Assembly: GCA_036745495.1 (NCBI GenBank)
Contig: DAIOGA010000020.1
Coordinates: 1 to 13,386, forward strand
DNA: 13,386 nucleotides
Origin: Methylopumilus sp036745495
GTDB taxonomy: Bacteria; Pseudomonadota; Gammaproteobacteria; Burkholderiales; Methylophilaceae
Direction: 5' to 3'
Position numbers and translations under genes: made by a program. This document shows, one piece after another, positions 1 to 6,542 of this stretch (position 1 is its first letter; the number at the start of each line of letters is the position of its first letter). The notes under the pieces are model-generated. The model saw only the letters and a program-made list of their open reading frames with translations, had not been told where the DNA came from and did no database searches.

Positions 1-874
1 CATGTTGCCAACCATCTTTAACTGCTTGTGGTTTCAACCATGTTTTAACGCCAAGATCTTTTTCACCACCTTTTAACTTAGCAGTATCAATTTTCTTGAA
101 TGAACCGCCTTGTTTATTACCACCATTAACGTCTTCATAGACTGATAATGCTGAGTAAAGTGGGTTTTCTTTGTTGAAGTCTTTGCCGATTAATACTTCA
201 GCATCAGGACCTGTTGAGTAAGCTTTCCAAGCTAATGAGCCGTCTTTTAAGTTGTAAGCTGCGATAAAGCAACGAACACCGAATTCAGCACCAGAACAAC
301 CTGTTAAAACTTTATCTTTTCTTACTTGTGGAGCGTTAGTGTTTGTAGCACCAACTTTAGGGTCTGTGTTTTTAACATCCCATACTTTTTTGCCAGATGC
401 AGCATCTAAAGCAACTAAAGTACCATCATTTTGTTGTAAGAAAATTTTACCGTCGCCATAACCAAGACCACGTGAAACGTTGTCACAGCAGAGAACTGCT
501 TGAACTGATGGATCTTGTTTTGGGAAGTAAGACCAAACGATTTTTTGATTGTCGTTTAAGTCAAGAGCGTAAATGTTATTTGGGAATGCTGTATGAACAT
601 ACATCATGTGACCAATAACAAGTGGAGCACCTTCGTGGCCACGGTTTACACCAGTAGCAAATGTCCAAGCTGCTTTAAGGTTTTTTACGTTACCTTGGTT
701 GATTTGAGTTAATTTGCTGTGCGCTTGATTGGTATAGTCACCACGTGGATCAGCCCAATTATTTGCATCAGAAATAGCTTTTTCTTGATCAGCAGCTGCT
801 GAAGCGATCATTGGCATTGCCACTGAAAGACCAGCTACCAAACCAAGAGCTAACTTGATTTTATTAATTTTCAT
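1..874 (-). CDS. xoxF: PQQ-dependent methanol dehydrogenase, XoxF type (partial, C-terminus beyond window)
   Basis: Periplasmic quinoprotein that oxidises methanol to formaldehyde, passing electrons to a cytochrome c; XoxF members use a lanthanide with PQQ. I translated the minus strand: 291 residues are in the window, about half of the roughly 600 expected, and the frame stays open to base 1. Residues 1-26 form a Sec signal peptide (KINKIK basic start, hydrophobic core, ASA cleavage site near 26). The N-terminal motif WADPRGDYTNQ (40-50), the vicinal Cys129-Cys130 of the PQQ site and Glu197 in SGAEFG, a likely metal ligand, match the family. The Asp pair that separates XoxF from calcium-type MxaF lies outside the window, so the XoxF assignment rests on overall resemblance to methylotroph XoxF4 proteins. 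The ATG at 874 has a GGAG Shine-Dalgarno (complement at 881-884). It is divergent from the pip-like gene. Confidence 0.92.
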   Translation of the reverse strand, partial: MKINKIKLALGLVAGLSVAMPMIASAAADQEKAISDANNWADPRGDYTNQAHSKLTQINQGNVKNLKAAWTFATGVNRGHEGAPLVIGHMMYVHTAFPNNIYALDLNDNQKIVWSYFPKQDPSVQAVLCCDNVSRGLGYGDGKIFLQQNDGTLVALDAASGKKVWDVKNTDPKVGATNTNAPQVRKDKVLTGCSGAEFGVRCFIAAYNLKDGSLAWKAYSTGPDAEVLIGKDFNKENPLYSALSVYEDVNGGNKQGGSFKKIDTAKLKGGEKDLGVKTWLKPQAVKDGWQH

Positions 875-880
875 ATAAAT

Positions 881-884
881 CTCC
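881..884 (-). promoter_or_regulatory. Shine-Dalgarno of xoxF
   Basis: The minus strand reads GGAG six bases before the spacer ATTTAT-ATG, a strong ribosome binding site that fixes the xoxF start at 874. Confidence 0.75.
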
Positions 885-927
885 ATAGTTTTTACTAAGG
901 GTTTTAAAAAGAAGTAAACTCTCTAGT

Positions 928-982
928 CACTTTAAATTTTAAAGTGTTTCACTTTAAGACTCGAAGGTACTTCGAAGGCTTA
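928..982. repeat. Five-unit 11-bp-periodic repeat array in predicted xoxF leader
   Basis: Units begin at 928, 939, 950, 961 and 972, exactly 11 bp apart. The first three carry the same 8-mer in alternating orientation: CACTTTAA, TTAAAGTG, CACTTTAA, each separated by 3 bp. The last two carry TCGAAGG in direct orientation, and between them CGAAG-GTA-CTTCG (962-974) is an inverted repeat. In the xoxF transcript the arms could form an 8-bp stem with a triloop in either of two exclusive pairings, plus a 5-bp stem. On DNA the spacing of about one helical turn would suit cooperative protein binding. No known family was recognised. Confidence 0.7.
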
Positions 983-1015
983 CTTTCAGCACAATATTAC
1001 TTATGCTTGATTAGC

Positions 1016-1044
1016 AATATATGCCTCTTTTTTTTGAATTGCAA
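1016..1044 (-). promoter_or_regulatory. Predicted sigma70-type promoter of xoxF
   Basis: On the minus strand a TTGCAA -35 (1039-1044) is followed after exactly 17 bp by a TATATT -10 (1016-1021, five of six consensus bases). Transcription would start near 1009, giving a leader of about 135 nt that contains the 11-bp-periodic repeats at 928-982. The promoter is read from sequence only. Confidence 0.6.
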
Positions 1045-1066
1045 CAATTTCGTTACAATTTGTTAA
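1045..1066. promoter_or_regulatory. 11-bp direct repeat directly upstream of the xoxF -35
   Basis: CAATTTCGTTA (1045-1055) is followed immediately by CAATTTGTTAA (1056-1066). The two share CAATTT at an 11-bp period and abut the predicted xoxF -35 at 1039-1044. Tandem direct repeats there are a common layout for response-regulator activator sites; that role is inferred. Confidence 0.4.
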
Positions 1067-1113
1067 CATTTTTTTATGGCTTTTTTGACAAAAAACCTGT
1101 CTTATTCAATTTT

Positions 1114-1122
1114 TGTTAAAAT
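1114..1122 (+). promoter_or_regulatory. Possible extended -10 promoter of the pip-like gene
   Basis: TGT-TAAAAT gives a TGn extended -10 with five of six consensus bases, 36 bp before the ATG at 1159. A TTGACA at 1085-1090 is too far away (26 bp) to be its -35. No Shine-Dalgarno is seen before the ATG. Confidence 0.35.
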
Positions 1123-1158
1123 AACCAATAAAATCAATAAGAAAGCTAAACATTTTCT

Positions 1159-2124
1159 ATGCCAACTGACTCTCTATATACCTTATATCCAGAGATTTCA
1201 CCCTATCATGCGACCTGGATAGAAAGGCCTCAGGGACATAAAATTTATGTCGAACTTTCAGGAAATCCTCATGGAAAACCTATTATTTTTCTTCACGGCG
1301 GACCTGGTGGCGGGACCAATCCTAAACAAAGACAGTTTTTTGATCCAACACACTATCAAATCATTCTTTTTGATCAAAGAGGATGCGGGCAAAGTAAGCC
1401 TTTAGGTGAAACAAGAGGGAATACCACAGCAGATCTTATATCCGACATGGAAGCTATTCGTGAACACCTTGGCATTAAGCACTGGATTATTTTTGGAGGC
1501 TCTTGGGGCAGCGCTTTAGCATTGGCTTATGCGACTCAATATTCTGAAACTATCCAAGCACTTATTTTGCGAGGCATTTTCTTAAGTCGCAAAACTGAGC
1601 TTAATTGGTTCCTAGATGAAGTTAAATCTTTTTTCCCGGAAGCGCATCAAACACTTCTTGATTACTTGCCAGAACACAAACGTGAGAATCTTATAGAAAG
1701 TTATAGTGAACTTGTATCTTCTTCTGATTTAAAAATCAGCGGACCTGCATCTATCGCATGGAATCGTTTTGAAGGTGGCCTTTTAAAATTATTACCACAG
1801 ACAGAAGAAAATAAAACACTGACAGATGAAGATATACAAAATGAAATTGCACGTGCACGCGTTCAACTTCATTACATCAAAGATGAATGCTTCATCGATG
1901 GTAAAAAAATATTGAAAGAAGTTAAAAAATTAAAAGAAATTCCTACAACGATTATTCAAGGCCGATACGATATGGTGTGCCCACCTATTACAGCATATGA
2001 ACTTCATCAACATATGCCGCATGCTAATTTCATTATGGTGCCTGATGCAGGGCATTCAGCTTCAGAGCCTTCAATGACAAGCGAACTCATTAAAGCTACC
2101 AATTACTATAGAGCATTATCATAA
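1159..2124 (+). CDS. pip: Proline iminopeptidase-like alpha/beta hydrolase
   Basis: Cytoplasmic serine peptidase of family S33 that removes N-terminal proline from peptides. The 321 residues match the usual length of about 310-320. Visible motifs are the oxyanion loop HGGPGGG (46-52), FDQRGCGQS (71-79), the nucleophile elbow GGSWGS with Ser115, Asp271 in GRYDMVCPP and His299 in DAGHS, so the catalytic triad is complete. Glu205 in WNRFEGG corresponds to the acidic residue that holds the substrate amino group in the family. The ATG has no evident Shine-Dalgarno; the leader is short and AT-rich. Its stop shares one base with the start of the next gene (TAATG), so the two are probably translationally coupled. 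No functional link to the divergent xoxF is apparent. Confidence 0.9.
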   Translation: MPTDSLYTLYPEISPYHATWIERPQGHKIYVELSGNPHGKPIIFLHGGPGGGTNPKQRQFFDPTHYQIILFDQRGCGQSKPLGETRGNTTADLISDMEAIREHLGIKHWIIFGGSWGSALALAYATQYSETIQALILRGIFLSRKTELNWFLDEVKSFFPEAHQTLLDYLPEHKRENLIESYSELVSSSDLKISGPASIAWNRFEGGLLKLLPQTEENKTLTDEDIQNEIARARVQLHYIKDECFIDGKKILKEVKKLKEIPTTIIQGRYDMVCPPITAYELHQHMPHANFIMVPDAGHSASEPSMTSELIKATNYYRALS

Positions 2125-3362
2125 TGATTAAATTGCATCCACTTTTTAAAAATCTTTATCATAAAAAAGATGAGTCGCTTCCTATTTTTATGATGAAAGA
2201 AACATTTGCAGGATGTAAGCGTCACAATGTGTTTGGCTTAACAGCATCGTTATCTTTTTTTTCTCTCTTCGCTCTCATTCCAATGATTCTTCTTATTTTC
2301 TTTTTCTTGAGTCATTGGTTAGTAAATTCTGAATTCGCTTTAGGAAGATTAGCGCTTCTTACAAGTGATTTATTACCGCAAATAAGTAAAAAAATTATGC
2401 TTGAAGTTTATAAAGTATCAAGCCATACAAAAGCATGGGGCATCTTGGGTACTTTAATTTTATTATGGGCAGCTACCCCGCTCACAAGCTCTCTTCGTGC
2501 AAGCCTTCTTATTATTTCAGCGACCGAAGAAGATCCATCATTTCTAAAAAGTAAGATTCGAGATATCGTCGCTATTATTGGGATCCTCTTACTTTTCTTC
2601 TTTTTTACTTTATCTGGAATGGTCTTTCAAAAAGCTGCGGTATTCTTTGGCGAGTATTTAAGTTTTGTAAATTCGCAAATGATTTATTTTGTAAGTTCAT
2701 TTTCATTTGTCGTTTTGTCTTTAGCACTTTTTAACAGATTCTTTTTTCCGATTAAAGTCAATGTAAAACATATTATTTTAGGCTCACTGCTCACCGCTTT
2801 CTTATGGCTCGTCCTCAGATCAACATTCGATATTTTTTTATCATTGAGTCAATCCTACGGTACTTTTTTTGGTGGCATGCGAAATCTTTTTATTTCACTC
2901 ATTTGGCTTTATCTTAATATCGCATCTTATTTACTAGGTGTAGAGCTTATGGCCACACTTCACAAGAAAGATATGTTGTTGTTAAAAAAATTATTTGATG
3001 ATTCGATTCCTCTTTCAAGTTCTTTTATTCATTATCTTGCTTCACGCTATGGAAAAATTTATAAGATAAATGAAATAATTTTTGAACAAGGTAATCGAGA
3101 ACATAATGTCTATTACATTGTTCAAGGCTCGGTTAGTCTCGTTCAAGATGATCGAGTGATTCGCTCTTTAAAGGCACATGAATACTTTGGTGAGATGGCG
3201 GTGTTAAATGAAACACCAACTATTGCTTCAGCCGTGTCGACTTCGAATGAATCAGAAATTATTACGATTCCAAAAGTACATCTTGAAATGATGCTGGCAG
3301 ACGAACCTAAAGTGGCGATGAAATTCTTAAGGAAAATGTCTTTAAGATTGCAACAGCGCTAA
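2124..3362 (+). CDS. YihY/BrkB family inner-membrane protein with C-terminal cyclic-nucleotide-binding-like domain
   Basis: The N-terminal part (about 20-280) is a YihY/BrkB (formerly 'ribonuclease BN') membrane domain with about six hydrophobic helices near 40-65, 105-125, 147-170, 186-208, 216-235 and 250-277. Residues about 300-412 form a CRP-like cNMP-binding fold: FEQGNREHNVYYIVQGSV (320-337) followed by the phosphate-binding cassette FGEMAVLNETPTIASA (355-370). Glu357 is kept, but the Arg that normally contacts the cyclic phosphate is Thr366, so ligand binding may be changed or lost. No DNA-binding domain follows. The molecular role of YihY/BrkB proteins is unsettled. Translation is coupled to the pip-like gene by a 1-bp overlap, and the stop overlaps the stop of the convergent TPR gene by 4 bp. 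Confidence 0.88.
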   Translation: MIKLHPLFKNLYHKKDESLPIFMMKETFAGCKRHNVFGLTASLSFFSLFALIPMILLIFFFLSHWLVNSEFALGRLALLTSDLLPQISKKIMLEVYKVSSHTKAWGILGTLILLWAATPLTSSLRASLLIISATEEDPSFLKSKIRDIVAIIGILLLFFFFTLSGMVFQKAAVFFGEYLSFVNSQMIYFVSSFSFVVLSLALFNRFFFPIKVNVKHIILGSLLTAFLWLVLRSTFDIFLSLSQSYGTFFGGMRNLFISLIWLYLNIASYLLGVELMATLHKKDMLLLKKLFDDSIPLSSSFIHYLASRYGKIYKINEIIFEQGNREHNVYYIVQGSVSLVQDDRVIRSLKAHEYFGEMAVLNETPTIASAVSTSNESEIITIPKVHLEMMLADEPKVAMKFLRKMSLRLQQR

Positions 3363-4942
3363 ACGCTTGCAGGCTTTAAATCAAAAGCAATACAGATTCT
3401 CTCTTCATTGGAACTAAAAGGTATCGTTCGATGAAATACAGAGGATGGAAAGAAAACTACATCACCCACTTGAGGTAGGTATAGTTTTTTTTCAAAGTCA
3501 TCGTGCATTCTAGGATAGTCATCTCCATCAATGCTCAACTCAATACCGCCTTCATCTGGATGTTTTTTTTGTTGAGGTATCGCTAAGTAGACAGCCCCGC
3601 TAATCCAGCCTTCTTCATGTATATGTGAGCTCAAATGACCGCCTTTTTGCATTTTGACAAACCAAGAGCTACTAAACTCGATGTTTTTTGGAAATGCCTT
3701 AATAAATATAGAGTCTTCATTTTTATAGCGATCAAAATATTTTTTAATAAGTAATGTAATTTCTTTCGCCAATTTTTTAAATGAAGAATCTTTGCGTTTA
3801 AAGAGATTGCCTGATGATTGAATGCCATTGACTAATCGACTTTGCGTACGCTCTGAAATATCTGCTTCATTAATATCATGTAAGAGTGATTTTAATAAAT
3901 CATCCTTGGGATCTTTCAAAGCATCAACTTGACCATGAAATACAAAATGAAGGGGGTTTGGACAAAAATTGTAACGATCTTCTTTATAAAAGTTTCTTGC
4001 AAAGTGTGTTGAAAGTGTTGCTAGCAAAGGTGATGTATTTTTTTTAAGAATCACGCTATTCAATTCTTTTTCAAAAATATCAAATTGTTTTGTCTTGTAT
4101 AAACAATAAAGCGCACGCTCTTCCCAATCTTTCAGTTGAGAAGCTTTATAAAACTCATAAGCCTCCTGAAATTTTTTATTATCATGAAGGAATGTTGCGA
4201 GATTGTAATTAGCAATAGGATTTTCTTTATTTAATGCTACAGCTTGTCTTAAATATTGATTGGCTTCTTGAATTTTTCCTTGATGCCATAATGCATCGCC
4301 TAATACTGAACAAATTTCCGCATCATTCGGACTCATCTCTATTGCTCTTTGGTAAGATTGAATAGCCTTTTCTAGATGGCCTTGGTTACGGTAAGCATTA
4401 CCTAAATTAAAATGGCCTCGGGCATGATCTTGAATATTAAGTGATTTCTGGAAAGATAGGATGGCTGCATCAAAGTCACCTTGCAATAAATAAACAGCAC
4501 CCTTATTGCCATATGCCTCATAAAATCCAGGTTCTAATTCAATTGCTTTTTCATAAGCACTCAATGCTTTGTCAAATTGGGATTCATTCTGATAAGCAAT
4601 CCCAAGATTAAAGTACGCGACTACTAAGTCGGGTTTAATTTGAATCGCTTTTTGATAATGCTGAATAGCACCTTGAGTATCACCTAATTGATAAAGTACT
4701 GAACCCAAATTAAATTGCATCTCTGCAAATTGTGGTTGAATCTTTAATACATTATGGTATGTATCAGCAGCTTCTTTAAATTTTTTTTGTGCTTCTTGAG
4801 ATACACCTAAGACATTATGCAGAATTAATTCTTGCGGAAAATCTTCTAATAAGATTTTTGCTTGATTTTCTGCAAGTGCAAATTGACCTGATTGATATAG
4901 ATGGATTAATCCATCTATATCAGATTGTTTGAGCATTTTCAT
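3359..4942 (-). CDS. TPR-repeat protein with C-terminal 2OG-Fe(II) dioxygenase-like domain
   Basis: 527 residues. About seven tetratricopeptide repeats cover roughly residues 5-270, with clear A/Y/P TPR spacing such as AYFNLGIAYQNESQFDKALSAY. A linker (270-420) leads to a putative 2-oxoglutarate/Fe(II) oxygenase domain of the 2OG-FeII_Oxy_5 type (about 425-524): the HIHEEGW segment (440-446) supplies the proximal iron ligands, FFPSSVFHRTIPF gives distal His504, and Arg515 in EERICIAF would bind 2-oxoglutarate. The TPRs probably recruit a protein substrate; the substrate is unknown. There is no signal peptide, so it is cytoplasmic. It follows the YqhA-like gene by 9 bp and is likely cotranscribed. 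The start has no good Shine-Dalgarno; Met3 (4936) is an alternative start. A 30-bp palindrome lies at codons 7-17. Confidence 0.87.
   Translation of the reverse strand: MKMLKQSDIDGLIHLYQSGQFALAENQAKILLEDFPQELILHNVLGVSQEAQKKFKEAADTYHNVLKIQPQFAEMQFNLGSVLYQLGDTQGAIQHYQKAIQIKPDLVVAYFNLGIAYQNESQFDKALSAYEKAIELEPGFYEAYGNKGAVYLLQGDFDAAILSFQKSLNIQDHARGHFNLGNAYRNQGHLEKAIQSYQRAIEMSPNDAEICSVLGDALWHQGKIQEANQYLRQAVALNKENPIANYNLATFLHDNKKFQEAYEFYKASQLKDWEERALYCLYKTKQFDIFEKELNSVILKKNTSPLLATLSTHFARNFYKEDRYNFCPNPLHFVFHGQVDALKDPKDDLLKSLLHDINEADISERTQSRLVNGIQSSGNLFKRKDSSFKKLAKEITLLIKKYFDRYKNEDSIFIKAFPKNIEFSSSWFVKMQKGGHLSSHIHEEGWISGAVYLAIPQQKKHPDEGGIELSIDGDDYPRMHDDFEKKLYLPQVGDVVFFPSSVFHRTIPFSSNEERICIAFDLKPASV
4893..4922. 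repeat. Perfect 30-bp palindrome inside the 5' end of the TPR-oxygenase gene
   Basis: Half-site TGATATAGATGGATT is followed directly by its exact reverse complement, centred between 4907 and 4908. It covers +21 to +50 of the coding sequence (residues SDIDGLIHLYQ). In mRNA it would form a 13-bp stem with a UUAA loop; on DNA it could be an operator-like site. Confidence 0.9.
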
Positions 4943-4951
4943 GCAAAGTAA

Positions 4952-5467
4952 TTATTCACGCGGAGTGCTCTCAGCAATTTTATCCATCCAAGCAAAGAGA
5001 ACACCAGAAATAATAAAGGTGGCATGAATACCTACCATCCAAGCCATTTGAGTATTTGTGAGCAATTCACCTGGTGTTGATGCGTGCATAAATGCTTTTA
5101 AAAGGTCGATCGCAGAAATTGCTACAATCGAGCCGATTAATTTAAGTTTTAAACCTGAGTAATCAACTTTACCCATCCAGTGAGGCTTATCTTCGTGATT
5201 ATCCACATCAATCTTAGAAACAAAATTTTCATAGCCACTAAAAATCACCATGATGAGAAGATTTGCCACAAGCGTCATATCAACCAAAGCAAGAATAGAT
5301 AAAACGATTTCTCGTTCGGGCGTATCGACAACTGTCATCATAATATGAAGAAACTCTTGGCCAAACTTTAGCAATAAACATACAAGACCACCTACCAATC
5401 CTAAATACATGGGCGCCAAGATCCAGCGACTTTTAAATACCACTTTTTCTAAAATTTCTTCTAACAT
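4952..5467 (-). CDS. yqhA: YqhA/UPF0114 family inner-membrane protein
   Basis: 171 residues, close to the 164 of E. coli YqhA, with strong resemblance: SRWILAPMYLGL (14-25), ILALVDMTLVANLLIMVIFSGYENFVSKID across the middle, and the SIVAISAIDLLKAFM helix. Four membrane-spanning helices are expected (about 15-40, 52-78, 107-127 and 140-160). The function of the family is unknown. The ATG at 5467 has a clear GGAG Shine-Dalgarno (complement 5476-5479, 8-nt spacing). It is the first gene of a two-gene minus-strand unit with the TPR-oxygenase gene, and is divergent from the RodZ-like gene. Confidence 0.9.
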   Translation of the reverse strand: MLEEILEKVVFKSRWILAPMYLGLVGGLVCLLLKFGQEFLHIMMTVVDTPEREIVLSILALVDMTLVANLLIMVIFSGYENFVSKIDVDNHEDKPHWMGKVDYSGLKLKLIGSIVAISAIDLLKAFMHASTPGELLTNTQMAWMVGIHATFIISGVLFAWMDKIAESTPRE

Positions 5468-5507
5468 TTTATTAGCTCCATAAGTTGTCGTTAATTGGAT
5501 AAATCAT

Positions 5508-5543
5508 ATCATTACACTGCCTGATATAGGTTGTAGTAATGAT
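5508..5543. repeat. Interrupted inverted repeat between the divergent yqhA-like and RodZ-like genes
   Basis: ATCATTAC (5508-5515) and GTAATGAT (5536-5543) are perfect 8-bp arms around a 20-bp spacer that itself contains CCT-GATAT-AGG (5520-5530), nearly concentric. It abuts the predicted RodZ-like -35. It could be a shared operator; no regulator is identified. Confidence 0.4.
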
Positions 5544-5570
5544 TGAAAAAAAATCTTATTAGGATACTAT
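5543..5570 (+). promoter_or_regulatory. Possible promoter of the RodZ-like gene
   Basis: TTGAAA (5543-5548), a 16-bp spacer and TACTAT (5565-5570) form a moderate sigma70-like pair, giving a leader of about 20 nt without a clear Shine-Dalgarno. Confidence 0.4.
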
Positions 5571-5597
5571 TTTATCTTTACTTTCTTAAGTTATGTG

Positions 5598-6530
5598 ATG
5601 TCAAACGATTCAATCATTATTCATGGTCATCTTTTAAAAGAAGCAAGAGAAGACTTAAATCTTTCAATTGATGATGTCGCACGTCGTTTGACTCTAGGTC
5701 ATAAACACATCATCTCGATGGAAGAGGATAAAAGGGATGGTTTTGTATCTTTTCAAATCAAACTGATTTCTGTTAGAAAATATGCGGCCTTTCTTGAGTT
5801 AGATATTGATTCAATCATTGAGCACACGAAAAATAAAACAAAATCTTTAAATCTACCCGAGCCTGAAGTAGAAACTCCTAATGATGTAACGAATGATTTA
5901 CCCAAGAAAAAAATATTAGTTTTCACAAAAATTAAGTCATTTTTTTTGTGGATAAAAGCCCACATCAAAGCCCCTCATATTTTTTATTTAATTATCTTCC
6001 TTTTTGTTTCTAATTTTCTAATTGGTGTTTACCAAAAATATGCTATTGCACATAAAAATTTTGAAGGTCAAGAAGTTGATTTGCCCAATATTGATTCTCT
6101 GCCTAACGATATTGCAACATATGAAATTAAACCTATAGAAGAAAAAGCGGAGTCACGTGATGTACCTCCTGTCACAATCAAAAAAGAAGAAGAAAATAAA
6201 AAAGATAATAAAGACCCTGTGATTAAGATGTGTGACCAAGCCATTTCAAAACCGATTACACAAATCTCTTCCCCCACTGATCCTCTCAAACCTGGAGATT
6301 ACTTCCACATTATATCTAAAGGTCAACAAACGATTTGTATATCAGATAGTAAGGGTATTGAAAATAAATACACTCTGACCGAAGGTCAAAAATTAACCTA
6401 TCGAAATGGAAAGGCTCCCTTTAAACTTCTAATAGATCCTACGATGAGTGAAATTTTTTATGAAGGTTGGTTAATCAAACTTAAACCTGAGCAAAGCTAT
6501 ATTCAACTTAATCCAAAAACTTATAATTGA
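5598..6530 (+). CDS. RodZ-like protein: N-terminal HTH, single TM helix, C-terminal DUF4115-like domain
   Basis: 310 residues from the ATG at 5598; a GTG directly in front (5595) would add one residue. The architecture is that of RodZ, the bitopic protein tying MreB to the elongation machinery. An HTH_25-like domain occupies about 9-70 (HLLKEAREDLNLSIDDVARR, then a weak recognition helix), with a basic stretch before one hydrophobic helix at about 127-147. A Lys/Glu/Pro-rich periplasmic linker (150-230) leads to a beta-rich C-terminal region (about 235-300) resembling DUF4115. Similarity is architectural rather than strong in sequence, and the usual RodZ neighbour ispG is absent, so it could be a diverged or second RodZ, or another HTH-TM envelope protein. 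It converges with the UmuD-like gene, with 12 bp between the stops. Confidence 0.72.
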   Translation: MSNDSIIIHGHLLKEAREDLNLSIDDVARRLTLGHKHIISMEEDKRDGFVSFQIKLISVRKYAAFLELDIDSIIEHTKNKTKSLNLPEPEVETPNDVTNDLPKKKILVFTKIKSFFLWIKAHIKAPHIFYLIIFLFVSNFLIGVYQKYAIAHKNFEGQEVDLPNIDSLPNDIATYEIKPIEEKAESRDVPPVTIKKEEENKKDNKDPVIKMCDQAISKPITQISSPTDPLKPGDYFHIISKGQQTICISDSKGIENKYTLTEGQKLTYRNGKAPFKLLIDPTMSEIFYEGWLIKLKPEQSYIQLNPKTYN

Positions 6531-6542
6531 AGCTTAAAGAGT

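Noticed and set aside
397..618. 73-residue plus-strand ORF opposite xoxF
   Set aside because: Antisense shadow of a well-supported gene; no ribosome binding site or recognisable domain.
1085..1090. Consensus TTGACA upstream of the pip-like gene
   Set aside because: No -10 at 16-18 bp; the nearest good -10 is 26 bp away. It also lies in a T6-GAC-A6 run that can arise by composition.
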